From assembly GCA_964036155.1 (NCBI GenBank), contig OZ038422.1, positions 5,293,201-5,357,200 on the forward strand: a stretch of 64,000 bases of DNA, given 5' to 3'. A model generated the notes under the pieces. It worked only from the letters and a program-made list of their open reading frames with translations. It had not been told where the DNA came from and did no database searches. The position numbers and the translations under genes are program-made. Of this stretch, positions 23,411 to 36,200 are shown piece after piece. This stretch comes from Diploscapter coronatus (taxonomy: Eukaryota > Nematoda > Chromadorea > Rhabditida > Rhabditidae). Within the stretch, counting starts at the first letter, position 1; each line of letters begins with the position of its first letter.

Positions 23411-23482
23411 ATGTCGTTCGGATTCGAATTCATCTGCTGCAATTGTTGCTTTGATTGCAGCCAGAAGCCAAATTTCGAGTAG
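23411..23482 (+). CDS. Possible Cys-rich micropeptide (23 aa)
   Basis: A 23-codon ATG-to-TAG frame lies five bases after a good acceptor (CTTTACAG, preceded by a pyrimidine-rich tract), the arrangement expected for a trans-spliced mRNA. The peptide begins MSFGFEF and has five cysteines in the middle (ICCNCCFDC). It has no signal peptide, so it would be cytoplasmic or a metal-binding peptide rather than a secreted one. The frame is open further upstream (to 23300) but the acceptor supports this start. I recognise no family; chance cannot be excluded for so short a frame. Confidence 0.3.
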   Translation: MSFGFEFICCNCCFDCSQKPNFE

Positions 23483-26400
23483 ACGAGTATGGGAATGAAG
23501 GAAAATAAAAATGCAAGGGAGTCTTCGAATGTATGCTTATTTAAAAAAAAAAAACGTGCATTGAGAGTCTAGTGCGTTCAAAAATTGCAAAAATCTATGA
23601 CGTTTGATAGATTGATGGATGTTTGAATAACCAAAGGCGTGGAAGGTTTACTTTGAAAGGTGCATTTCATTTCCGTTGGGTTGCAAAAAATACATGAAAA
23701 TCGAATACAAACAATGAAATTCGAACATAAAGTAGAGGAATTGCGACTGATCAAGGCAAAATAGGTAATTTGAAACAAAAATGTCTATAAAAATTTCGTA
23801 ATCTTTCACGTGCATGAACTTGATGATTAGAGATGCAGAAAAATAACAAAACTCATCAAAGTGAAATTTTGAGATAGAGAAATGAGAGCATCGAAATAGA
23901 TCTAAACCGAACCAGAGACACAAAGCAGTCAATGATTTTTCGCTGATTCCAATCTCTCCCTCCCCTCATTTCTCTTCTTCTCACCTCTGTTCTAGTTTGC
24001 CAAAGGCTGTCTCGATTACAACAAATTACATGAGAAAGGGGTTCGCAATAATTGACGCGAAAAAATGACGGAAAGTGTGAAGCCAGACGAAAAATAGTCG
24101 CGAATTTGACAAAGTCAAGCTAATGAATCAACGGACTGAGTCAGAAGTATCAGTCATGATTGGGGTATTAAGTTGATTCAAAATGGATTGATAATAGGAC
24201 GTTGAATTTTTCTAGAGTCGACTTTCAAGATCCTAAATTCTATAGTTTCGTGAATGCAGACGTTGGCTTCAAAGAGATCCGCACAGTGGATCTAGCTTAA
24301 ACGCCACTTAGGTCTGAATAGGAATCAGTCAGATAGTTGATAATGCATAAACAAATGAAGCATGCAGAAAATATGCTAAATGCTTGACATTATCTGGACT
24401 TACTCAACAACAGCTGTGAGCTTTCCATATTTCGCAAATCTCCTTTCGCTTTTATGCCATTCAATTGGACTAATTGAATTTCAATATTGAATTGATTCAG
24501 TCGAATTTTTAGAAATCGCCGCTAACAATAAGACTCGAATAGTCGGAGATATTTGTTATGGGGGAATGGAGGAGCTGATGAGGATACTAAGAAAAAGGGG
24601 ATAATTTTATCAAATGAATCCTCCAAACTTGGTCATGAAAGAGCAACACTAATTAAAGATGATCTGACATGGCCGGAGGGCTCTTCAACTTAGCCGACAG
24701 ACAAAATGCATATAAGATTAGTGTTCCTCAAAAATCTTATTAATCCCTTACAAAAATGATGCATATTTTCAGCAAGGTATTATCGCCTATGGCTTTATAT
24801 AAAGCCAACTCTTAGCGACTTTGTAAATCCAACTGATACAGAGTTTTTTTTATCAATCTGCGAATAACGTATAAAGTGTATCATGGTCATGTAATGCTAA
24901 TTTTTTTTTTTAAAATTGAATTCGCCGTCGATATGAAAGTCTTTGAAAAAAATTAACTTTTTAGGGTCTAAGCGAAGTTTAAAAAATTTTGCCTTCTAAA
25001 TCGAAGCTGAAGTCACTTCTTTTCTCTGGAAAAATTCGAATTTTCGCCATTTCGAATTCAAAGCCGATAAATACCCTAATGTGAAATTGATATGTCCGAA
25101 CTTCGGTTCCAAAAATTTGAATATCAAAGTTAAGCTTGCGTAGTTCTTGTCAGAACTGCGCCAAATTGAACTTTTTAAAAATTCGAAATTGAAATTGAAG
25201 TTGAAATTTCATAAATTTTCATTTATAAAGTCAAGAAAATTTCATTCTGAAATGAAACTGAAATTATTTCATTTCTCTGAAAAGAACAGAAAATTTCGGA
25301 TCTTACGAAATCGAAATAAAAATTTCACCTATTCTTGCTTCTGATGGAAAGTCATCTTAGTGATTTCGAACTATCTTACACGCAATTACACAATTCCTCC
25401 GGCAAGACAAATGATGGAGATCTAACAATAATAATACAGGAAAACGGTAAATGATCTGCATAATGTATAATCGATCCGTGAAGTGTTGATGAAGAACAAT
25501 TGACAGAAAATTGGCTAGAAACCGTTCCCTATTAAACTATTGTCTTGTCCCAGTCAAAATACCGTCAAATATGCCTCCAATTAGGTCATCAGAACAGTGC
25601 AAGCTACAAGTGCTTGGCTGTGAGGTTGTTTGCAAAAACTCTCCTCCTCAAGTGCAGAAGCGTCTTTTGCCGGAGGGAGGGCGAGAAAGCGAGAAGGAGG
25701 CAAGTGGCCTGTTTTCGCGCTCTTCATTAGCATAACACAAATATCGAGTTTCACAATTCGTAGAACGAAAAAGAAATTTCAATAACAAAAGCTGCCACCC
25801 ACAACATTTTTCCAAACATATTGAAATTCCCAGCTAAAATGAGAAAACCGATATACTAAGAAAATTTAGAATCCAGTTGTCAAAGTGACAAAAGAAAATA
25901 TGTGCTCAGTTTAAGATAAATTGTGTCATCAATCAGAAATGTAATGTATCACATAGAAATTGTTCTCGAAACGTTTTCTGACATGAAATTTTCAGCCAGA
26001 ACGGGGAATCATAGGAGGATTCGAAGAAAAACCTCTAGAAAGAATGTATTAATGATCTAAAAGAAAATTATGTATTATTTTGGCTAAAGGAAATCAGAAC
26101 TGGAGGTTTGTTCCAAATCCCACACCTAATAAGCAACCTCTTCTTCTCGAGTATGAAGCTCGATTAGGTTGTTTGAAGAAAAAATTCAAATTCCAAATTG
26201 TACCCGAACAGATTTTTCTAAATGAAAGGATAAGATGATGGAAATTTCCTTTATAACATTTGAAAAAATAAAATTCATGGATTTTCGATTGGATTCAAAA
26301 ATAGATGGGCATCGTCCAGAAAAGGCAACGCGGACTCAGAGGCTCAACTCATGAAGAGAAGAAGAAGGGAAGATAGTTTGAGATTTGAAGAGAACTTTCG

Positions 26401-26864
26401 AGTGGCCGATTGAGCTGAAAGAGAAAATATGCGAGAGGAAAGAAAACGATACGAGAAGAATGATGCAGGCAGTGGAGTTGAAGAGAAACAGGCATGTGAA
26501 CTTGCACATGCAGCACATACAGGGGGAACTCGGGAGGCGATTCGTCGAGACTCACAGTCTAGGCACAAAACGAGCCGCCAAATCGAGAATTCGCGTACAA
26601 TTTGTGGGTGTTTTCGTCACTTTTTCGAGCAGAAGTATTTCGCATGAGAAGAGAAAAGTTCTCACGCAACTCGATGCGCATATTTTTATTGACAGTAAAT
26701 CGTGATTTCTTCCACTTTTACAGATACAGAAACTCGTAACGAAGTACTGCATGCTCACATAGCTAAGTTCATGCCAGAAGATGAGTCTAGAATTATCAAC
26801 TGATTTAACACTACCATCTTTACCAAAATTGTGCAAAAATCGACTATGGGTAGTTCTATGAATA

Positions 26865-27217
26865 GGGTCCCCAAGTTCTGTCCAATTTCAAAAATGCATT
26901 TGTGATAGAAGCGTGGTAATTTGAGATCGAAAATTTTGAAAAAGTACCTTTCAAACTCAAAATGTCATAAAAGTCCACCTCTAAATCGACGATAAATCTG
27001 ATAAAACGGTTCTCTGCCAAAAACCAGACTAAAACCCCGACACAACACGCCCAAGCGATATTTCGTTAACGAAAATATGTTCATTTTGGCTGATGGATTT
27101 TTGCGATTTAAAAATTTTTATTTTTTTCTTCACAGAACCCTTATTTACAACCCAGTTCACCTTTCTGTTCGAAAATTTGGCTCCGAAGCGCAATTTGCCA
27201 TATCCGCTTAGGGACCC
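26865..27217. mobile_element. MITE with GGGTCCC terminal repeats and TA flanks
   Basis: The ends are inverted repeats: GGGTCCCCAAG at 26865 and CTTAGGGACCC ending at 27217. TA dinucleotides flank both sides (26863-26864, 27218-27219), as in target-site duplications of Tc1/mariner-type elements. The 353-bp interior is AT-rich and non-coding. It is therefore a non-autonomous element, probably mobilised in trans; the superfamily is inferred only from the TA flanks. Confidence 0.6.
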
Positions 27218-28737
27218 TATCTATTAAGGCTTCATTCAATCTCTTTAATGACAGCTCGAATGTTACGATATGATGACACTTCAACGCGACCTTTCCAAAA
27301 TATTTTGAATTAATTTTCAAAACATGAAGAAGAAAGACGATTTCTTATCGATTTACAAACATCCCGGCATGTTATAAAAAAAAAGCCTTTGCTTGTCATT
27401 TTGCTCCATTTCCAAACTGTTCCTTCTGTTCTATTCAATAGATAAATACTGTTTAACATATGTCAACTATTTTTGAATCTATTCATGTAGTCAAAATTGT
27501 TCTATAAGAGCCATTGAAAACACTTTGTTCCCGTTCCAAAAATAGCGGATTTCGACTCATCATATTCAATGCTCTCAGAAAAGTTCAAACAGTGCGCTCG
27601 ACTATGCGAGAGTTCATTAGATACATAGTACTTTCCATTTCCCCGCTATAAACGAAAGCGGGTTTGTCAGTGAGAGATCCCTCTTTTTCATGGACCCTCA
27701 CTGCGTCTTTCGCTTTTTTCCAGCCAGAGATAGTGTGAACTTCGATTCTTTTTCTCGCTAAGGCAATGATTAAGGACAGGCACGAGAGTGCATACGGTGA
27801 CGGGGTATGTTCGTGAAAAAAGGGGAGTCTCTCGCTGGAAAATTCGCTCTCGTTTATATTGGAAAGTAGGTGCTTGATGATGTGGATTCAAATATTAGAA
27901 GAACTACAGTGGCGAGCAGAAGTTGGAAGTGCAATATTTTGTAGGTCCGCTGAGTATTGCTGTTTATATTGATCAGATTATGGGCATAATTGGGTACGAA
28001 TATTGGAGAACACTAAAATGAATTATCCAGCGAAACTTCAGTCGGACTTTGATTATAAAAATGAATATGCGCGTTTCTAATCTTTTGCTTACCATTATAA
28101 ATCGTCAAAAAATTGAAATACAACGGGCATAAATACAGCTTCATATGTGCGAAATGAAGCTGTACTAGAAAATCGAAAGGTAATGGAGCTGGCATGCAGT
28201 CATTTGGAAAGATAATGCATTGAAATGACTAGCATATTACGAATCGGTTTATTCATAGAAGGGCGGCATGACTCGGTGGCTACATTTCAGAATTCTGTGA
28301 TACGACGGTCGTGGCATTTCTGATGCATTAAGAATACACTAGCAAAAAAGCTGCAAACTAAATAGGAAAAAATTATAGAAAAGTAATATACTATTCTCTT
28401 TATCCATTATTGTGAAGATCATTTTATACATCCTTTGAAACATTACTATATTTTGTGATTTGTTTTTATAGTTTTTACTGGAATTGAAGGTTTATCATTT
28501 TGTTTTCATTCTGAAAAGGGCGGAATTCAAATGGATGATGATGATATCGATTCGCAAAAATTCTTAATGCTGAGCGACTCTATGCGAACAATCTGCCCGT
28601 TTCTCTAATACGCCTGGGTTTTTGTTTCACTTTATTTTCCAACTGCTGGCCTTTCTCCTCTCAGTTATTTTCTGAATTTCAGTTATTCGTTTTTCAGGGA
28701 TCCTCGATATTCAGAAGATTTTTGACAATCAACAACA

Positions 28738-31700
28738 ATGGCTGTAAGTTTTCGATAAAATTTCATAAGAAGGAAAAAAGTTGATCAATTTTCAGCATGA
28801 GAAAGCCCTTGAGCAGCTCCAACAAGTGCAGAAAGATTTAACCGAAGAAGCGAGGCTGTATAGAGAGACTGCTCGAGAGAGTTCAAATAACCATAGACGG
28901 TTAGAAAACTCATTTAAATAATTGTTTCGATGATCAATGAAAATCAAAGATGGAATAAATTGATCGAAAAATGAACAATCAAAACTTCAGGCAACTTGAA
29001 GATCAGACTCGTCAATTACAGCAGCAACTGGACGAGAAGAATCGTCTCAGGGCTGATGAATTACAGGTCGGTTTATTTCATTAGAAAGGCATGATTTGAT
29101 TTACGTCAAATTCATATCCCATCGAAAGTAATTATCGACAAACTTTCTTCAGAGGCAAGATAAGGACTTGGAAGCGGAACGGGCAAAAATTAAGGAAGAA
29201 AGGGAGAAAGCTGATGCGGATACTCAGAGAATGACACAGGAGCATCAGAGAAGAGTGGCAGCGACGAATCAGAAACACGTAATGAATTTTCATTTTCAAT
29301 TTTTCCTGCTACTAGAAAAGAATGCTATTATGCACTTTTAAAGAAAGGTTGTACCAGAGGCTTGCTTAGTTAGGAAAAGAAAACTTCATTCGTGATTCAA
29401 TTTGGAACTCAAAAGCTGAGTAACGCAACTAAACTCACGATAAAAATGGATAGTCATAACATCTGTAAATTGCACAAGATAAATGCTCATGGATGCATTA
29501 TTATCTCATTCGAAGAAACCAATTGTGGAAATAAATTTTTTTGCAGGAAAAGCACGTTGAACGACGATATCAAGAAGATGATAAAGCTGCACAGGAAGCA
29601 ACACGTAACCTCCCATATGACTTTTTGTATTCCACACCCACTTTTGAGGAGGGAGCAGGGAAGAAGAAAAAAGTGGGTGTGGAATACAGGAAGCCTAGCC
29701 ATATATAGGGGCGGCTGTGAATATTGAACAAACATGATATAGTTGGATACATGTTTTGTGATCTTTCTTGAGTCTGATCAATCAGAATATTTGCTCAAAT
29801 ATGGGATATGTTGGAACGGAAATCCCAAAATTTCATCTTATTCAAATTATTGAATGAGTTTTGACATCCAGATCGTATTCATGCTTGGTTTCATACTTTT
29901 GACCGTCACTGTAGTTTTAAAACTAAAAATTATCAAATTTTTAATGCACTTTGTCGTTTACCTTCCTCTACTATCTTTTTCCCTGCTTAAGTGTCTCGCA
30001 GCGAAAAATGGAATAAGAAAAAATAAATTCAGCCTAAAATAGGATGGGCACGGTTTTTTTGTCTCTCTTGCACTTTCTTAGCGTCTCATTTTATATCGCC
30101 CATGTGGTTTACAGCATAAAGAAGGTAAACGGCTAGCGTAATGAAAATTTCTAAGCTTGTTCATAAATAAAAATTGATGATAATTTAGAAGGCCGCGAGG
30201 AACTTCGAAATGATGCAAAAGAACGCATTGATAGAGCAAGGTTGATACAGCCGAATTTATTCTCATAATGAGCTCTTTAGCGCTGATCATCTTCGCAACG
30301 TCGAAACTCAGAAGGATGGTTTAACCCATCTGAGGTTGGATTATTTTTAAAATTGAATAAGAATATGATAAGTTCAGAGAACAGCAGAAAGAGGAACTTC
30401 ACCGAAGAATTGAGGATATGAACCAAACAAAGAACAGACAAATAGAAGAACAGACGAAAAGTAAACAGGAGATCGTAAGAACTTTTTACTGAAGCTGAAC
30501 CAGATCGCATCATCAAGGTAAAACTGATTTCAGGAGGCCGTGACTGGCAGCAGTCGAGGCACTGCGATCGAAACTTTACAATTAAAAATCGACGGTGGTA
30601 TGGATTTGATCAGCGTTGCCAATAAAGCAACAAAGACCAATTCGCATATTATGGCTTACGACGATGTAATATTTTCAAATATAAATTTATCCTATTTTAA
30701 ATTATTGTAACAATGAAATTTAATTTTAAATCCAAGCATCTAATCACTATATTTCAGACTCTGAGTAGATGCATCACCAGTGGTCAGACCTGCATTAAGG
30801 AAAGTTCTAGAGTAAAGTTGCAAGTAAGACTTTGGCTAATGAACAATATTTACTGTCACTTTTTAATTCCTTTCATGAGATTATGATGAACGATAAGCAA
30901 AAACCAGCTACATTTGGAATTTTCAGTTATCTAATCTAATCTCGAAATTGGAAGAGCTTTCTGAAGCATGCAACAGTCCAACTGCTATAGATTCGAAAGA
31001 TGGAACGAATGATCAGCTGCGGGACGAGATTGAAAGAGCACGCAATTTCATCAAGGTTAAATCGTGTTATTGTTGAGAACGAAGAAAAAGAGAATCAACA
31101 TGCTTGAATGATGATGAACAATGATGGAAGCAAACACTGATCTCTATTTCATTCTTATACTCTTGCTTTTGATCAGGGATGTTGAAAGTCTAGAAAAAAT
31201 CAGGCCTCGGCTTCTGAAATTTTCAAAGTTGAGCCTCGGCCTCGATATTAAGGCCGAAACCGAGTCTCGAAATTTCTGCTCTGGTCAATTTATCGATAAT
31301 TTTTACTATGATTGATATCTCAAAATCTTTAGAATTGTTGCGAAAAAACCTTGTTTTCACTCGACGAGCTTCAAACAATTCGTTCGAATTCCGTATCTTC
31401 TTTGAGCACCAACGCAAGTCTTTCTGCAGAGTTGAGGAAAACCTACAAGGTTATTTTTGACAGATTATTATTTTTGATAAAATTCAAAATTCAATTTAGA
31501 ACTATATAAATCAAGTTGGCAATGCAGCGAGAAAACTTCATGATGCTATCTACACGATCAAAAGCAATATGGTGAGCAAAGTTTCGAATACTTTGATGCT
31601 AGACAGAGGGGAAACTCAATCCCGTCCTCGATTTTTTAGAAATCAACTCTGAATCTGTTACCAATTTTGAAAAACTGAGACGAAATCTCGACTCCGACTT

Positions 31701-32382
31701 TTAAAATGTCAAATCCACCTCATCCTAATGATAAACGAGAGAAAATTCTAAGATACTGAAATCTTCTTGTTAGAAATTATATGAAAACCTGGTCGGTATA
31801 TTGCAATTTCAGTCAAGCCAGTTCAGTATAATATGAAAAACGTTAACTGAGCTCTAAGTTTCAAAAATCTTCTTCAGGATAGCCGTTCTGCACTCGCAAA
31901 CAATAAGCTGGAGACATTGAAAAAGGAGTTAGACAATATGATTAACGAATTTAACGAAAAATTGGATGACAGTCCCGATGCTAAAAATATCGATGGGCTC
32001 CGTGAAAAACTCAAGGTTTGTTTTAGTGAATATCACAGAATTTTATATGGAATTTTTGCGCCTTTCATTTTTGCAAGGAACCAGAGCTGGGACGAAATCA
32101 AACTCGAAATTTTGAATTTGGTTTCGTTTCAGTTCTGCAAGGAATTCTTGGTATTCATCTTTTTTGAAAACTGACATTATCAAATTGAAACAGATTAATT
32201 CTAGAAAATTTTGAACTTGAAAAAGCGACGTTCTATACGAAATGTTCCGAAAGAAGATTTAGGTACTGCAACAGGGCGTGAAAGACAGCAAAGAGCGAAT
32301 AGCAAACATAAATAAAACAACAAACGCGCTGAAATTACCAGGCACAAGTTCTCAAGACGATGCCATTCAAGATGGAAATTAA
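28738..32382 (+). CDS. Coiled-coil protein, upstream tandem paralogue (448 aa)
   Basis: Fifteen exons join in phase: 28738-28743, 28796-28899, 28991-29066, 29153-29278, 29547-29604, 30189-30240, 30281-30334, 30378-30474, 30534-30665, 30758-30823, 30927-31055, 31333-31449, 31500-31571, 31878-32015, 32263-32382. The first coding exon is only Met-Ala, in a good start context (AACAACAATGGC). Residues 3 to about 205 are an almost uninterrupted charged heptad-like coiled coil (LTEEARLYRETARESSNNHR; LEAERAKIKEEREKADADTQ). The rest is predicted helical with scattered Cys (CITSGQTCIKESS; NNKLETLKKELDNMINEFNE). There is no signal peptide or TM. The next gene is a paralogue with matching exon lengths. 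Function unknown; a structural or scaffold role would fit the coiled coil, but this is inference. Confidence 0.8.
29627..29687. repeat. Perfect short hairpin in an intron
   Basis: GTATTCCACACCCACTTTT (29627-29645) is an exact inverted match to 29669-29687, with a purine-rich loop of 23 bases. It lies in the 584-bp intron 29605-30188 of the coiled-coil gene. It could be the tip of a MITE, or a transcribed hairpin; the 19-bp perfect stem is shorter than a typical microRNA precursor. Confidence 0.6.
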
Positions 32383-33266
32383 TGAAGAGATCTTGAACTT
32401 GATTTTGGATTCTTTTTTACATCGTGCCAGAAGGCAACACGTTTCTTTCTCTATTTCTTTTCTTCATTACTTTTGGGCTACTTTATTATTTTCTCTGGCT
32501 TTATCTACCGTGCCAGCTTTTCTCCGCTCTTTTCTTTTGTGTTGAAAATCATCGCGATAGCGGTGTTTTGTCTATCTTGAATAAATCCGTTGTTAATAGC
32601 TCTGTTGTTTGTATCTCTGTCGGCTAATTACTACCAACCAATCCCGAAAGGTTACTCGAAAAGGAGCTCTTTCTGCTTATACATTTTCTCGCTAGAAGTA
32701 AACCGTTTTTAGTCCTTCGTGATGTTGCTTATGAAACGAATTCATATTGGTTACGAAATGACAAAAAAAATTTATCTTGAATATTTAGATAACAAAGCTA
32801 AAATTCGTCATTTCAAAGCATTTGAAGGTAAATATTTCCAGAGTCGTCTCAAAGTGTTCTCTAATAAGTTCATCATTAAATTTTTACCATTTCGAAAAAT
32901 CTTGTTTCGTTATACTGAAAATCGCTACTCGAACACTGCGTGTTTCTTTTCGATAAGCTCTGAATTTCACATGATGAGCAATATTATGCACTATCTGCAT
33001 TCTCTTTCTCTTTACGTTTCGCTGTTTTCACCATTCCAACCGATTTTTTCACGTTTGGTTTTCAAAATTTTATATTTGAAAACTTTGTTGTGATTTATAA
33101 AAACGAAAAGTTTTAATTTGAAAATATTTCAAAGCTCTATTCTTACAATTAGCTTTAGTGTTCTGTTTTCATTCTTTTGCAGAATTTTGTCTATAAAATT
33201 GACCTTTGCAGATTTTCTCAATTTCAAAGCTGATCTTCATTTCTCCTAATATTTTCCAGTGAAAAA
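32383..33266. other. Spacer between the tandem coiled-coil genes
   Basis: About 880 bp, too long for a nematode operon spacer (usually near 100 bp), so the second gene probably has its own promoter. An open frame at 32719-33093 is Phe/Ser/Lys-rich and starts without splice or Kozak support; I do not call it. Confidence 0.45.
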
Positions 33267-36200
33267 ATGACGGTGAGTCGAAAGTTTGCTTATAATTTGA
33301 ACATATCGACGATTCAAAATGCAGGAGAAGCAGGCAATGGAGGAATTAGGAAGGGTGAATGCTGAAGTGATTGAGGCCAGCAAGAGAAGTGCAGCTGATG
33401 CTGAACGAAGGGCGCAGGATCTCAGAGCGTAAGATTATTTTTAAGTAGTCGTCATTTTCTAGCAATTTCCAGTTAATAACATGTTTCCTAAAAATGATAA
33501 ATTTGATAGCAGTGAAAGTTCAAGGCGCATTTGAATTTATTTTGTGGGAAAATGATATTCGTCATCGAGTAACGAATAACTCTGAGAATTATCGATAAAG
33601 GTAGCTTTCAGCCAAATCGACCAGCAGAACAGGCAGTTGGATGATCAGCGCAAGGAGGCAGAAAAGATACGATCTGGCGAGATAAAGGTAATTTTTCTCA
33701 GTTCTTGCAAAATGTACCATTAAGGATTGTTTGATATTCCAATTTTTTAAAGTCTACAGACTTTTTCCTGGGTACTTCCAAATTTTGGATAACATCTCAA
33801 TCATTTATTTATGTGAACTCCTAAAAATATTCTTTGTTCGAATTTAGCATAGCGCATTTTAGAATCTCGAAAATGAGATGGCTGTCGAAAGACAACGTGC
33901 GAAAGATCAGCAGGACAGGGCTGAAGCTGAGAGGCTGAGCTTGGCAAATGAACACAGAGACAGGATGAAGGGCAATACGGAAGAATTCAATGGTCAAGTC
34001 AAGAGAATTGAGGATGCTGACATCAGGGATGCACAGGAACATAAGGGTTGGAGAATAATGGCCTATTATAATTTTGACCACGAGTTTACTATTACCAGCT
34101 TAGTCTCTAGTACATCCATATAGGGCATAGGGGATAGAACCAGGTAGGGTGATTTTGATATAAAATGATGAGAATAGGGAGTAGATTATTTTGAAACAAA
34201 TTACAGTATTTAGTCTTATTCCTATGTTCTATAGGACATGCACTACGTTTACGCATCTGGTAGAAACTACAAGCTGGTAACGATAAACTCATGGTCAAAG
34301 AGTACTATAGGCTAAAATTATGATATAGTCAATTATTCAATAGAATTGCATTTTTGTTGCAAACTGGTGGTCTTCGGAAAATCTAGCAATTTTTCTACAA
34401 TGAAGAATCAATAATGCCGAATTCGACAGTTTCGAACCAGGGACGAGTGGTAATAACGTGCTATTTAACGGAATCTACCGCAATCGCATTTTGGAATAAT
34501 TTTCATACCTCTATCGTAAAGAGAAAAAACCTCACTACCGCTCATCCCTGTCTCGAACCAGATTTCTCGTGCTGTTTTGATTCAAAACTGCTAAAAATCT
34601 AATAGTGAAATGGCATGATAAGAACAATTCGGAAAATGTCGCCACAACATGATGAAAAGTGTACAAAATGAGAGAACGATCTCTACCATATTCTTTACCA
34701 ACAAGTCTTCCGCCATGTGTGCGACATTTCAAATTACCTCTAAGAAGTAAATCTGAATTTTGCACTAGTTTGCTCATGGATTTAAAAGAAAAAAAAACAA
34801 TTCATGCCATTTTTGTTGATGAGTTTTAGTTATCATTTTGATTTTAGAAGAACGTGATCGAATGGAACGAGAAGCGAATGCAACAAGGAAAGATTTGAAG
34901 TGAGACTATTCATTTTGATGAACTTTAATAATATTGGAGAATAGTATCTCGGTAACAATAATTTTAAATATTAGGCTAAAATACCTTTCTCCAAGATGAT
35001 TCTAAATGTCACAAGCTATCTCTTTTCAACATTGCTAAAATATGATAAATAGTTATTTTTAGCGATGCACAAATTCGTCAAGTCGAAGAACGGAAAAAGG
35101 GTTTCGACGTTCAGAGGTTTGCAAAAATATTCTGAAAATAAGGGCTGAATGTTTCAGAAATCTCCACTTATCGGAATATCAGAGAAAGGTTGAAAATAAG
35201 AAGGAAAATCAGAAGCAATACCAAATTGAGCAGAACGAGGCCACGAATCAACTGGTTCGATGATTTTCTATATAAAAAAAATTGCAAAAATTGTAATTAA
35301 CGTAAAATTTTATGATCCCTCAAAAGTATCGAGTGAAGGGAAGTTATTTTTCATAAATCTAAATTTATGAATGAAAGATAGGTGATTTAAGCAACACGGA
35401 AGAATCGTAATTTCGTTGCATTGCAAAATATGAAATTATGCTTAGGAAAAATAATCTCTACCTACTGTATTTTTATTTTAAAATAGGAAAAATGGGGGCG
35501 GAGTCATGTGTAAGTGCGCGGGGCCTTGGCATATCTTCTTTCTCTCCTCCGGTTCAACTACACACCGACTTGAGGTCTATGCTCCTGTCTGTGCGTCTCT
35601 GATTTCTCTAGCCTTGTCTCTCTTCTTTCAATACTGTATCTCCTGCCAGGCCTAGAGCTACTCTCGTCGACACACCCCTACTTTTCTTATTTCAAAATCA
35701 ATAATTTGTAACTCTCTACCCTATTTTGGCTAAACCATTTAGCATGTTACGACGTTTGCAAATTGCCGTATTTTAGGTAGCAGAGAAGGCGAAGAATCAA
35801 GTGGAACAGAGTTCGCAATTGTTGAATCAGATACGGAGTCGTATAGATTTGATAGGTATCAGCACACAGGCTGCTGCCCAGGGGGCTCATGAGTTCGTCT
35901 ACAAGGATGTATGTCAAACGGGACACCCCCTATTGGGAGCTGTCCTATTCGGAACAGCCCAATTCGGAACTTTTTGTGAATAGGCCCCCTTCGGAAGCTA
36001 ACGAAATAGTTCCGAATTGGGCTGTTCCGAATAGGATAGTTCCCAATAGGGGGTGTGCCATGTTAAACTTGTCCTCATTTGACGATAAAAGAATGAAATT
36101 GATAAACATTTATTATCATGAAAGAATTGACCAAATTCTGAAAGTTTGCCGATAATTTTTCGGAAGCTAGATATGAAATGATTCATTTCGAGAAGATCAA

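Larger units (their letters stand above)
20864..28737. other. Long gene-poor region
   Basis: Nearly 8 kb between divergent genes. I found only the possible 23-residue peptide (23411-23482), the TA-flanked MITE (26865-27217) and short hairpins (for example 28133-28163). Several purine-rich tracts (26340-26560, 27640-27860) make long antisense frames of Ser/Phe/Leu-rich low complexity, which I do not accept as genes. It may hold promoters or long first introns of the flanking genes: the peptidase could have an upstream exon near 21950-22050 (minus), where a TTTTTAG acceptor and an in-phase GTGGGT donor bracket about 95 bp. Confidence 0.4.

Noticed and set aside
26336..26705. Overlapping frames on both strands, including a 106-codon Arg/Lys/Glu-rich plus frame
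   Set aside because: Several frames are open at once because of purine-rich composition; no acceptor precedes the ATG and no motif is visible.
32719..33093. 124-codon plus frame between the coiled-coil paralogues
   Set aside because: It starts at GTG in the track reading, is Phe/Ser/Lys-rich in AT-rich DNA, and has no upstream acceptor or recognisable domain.
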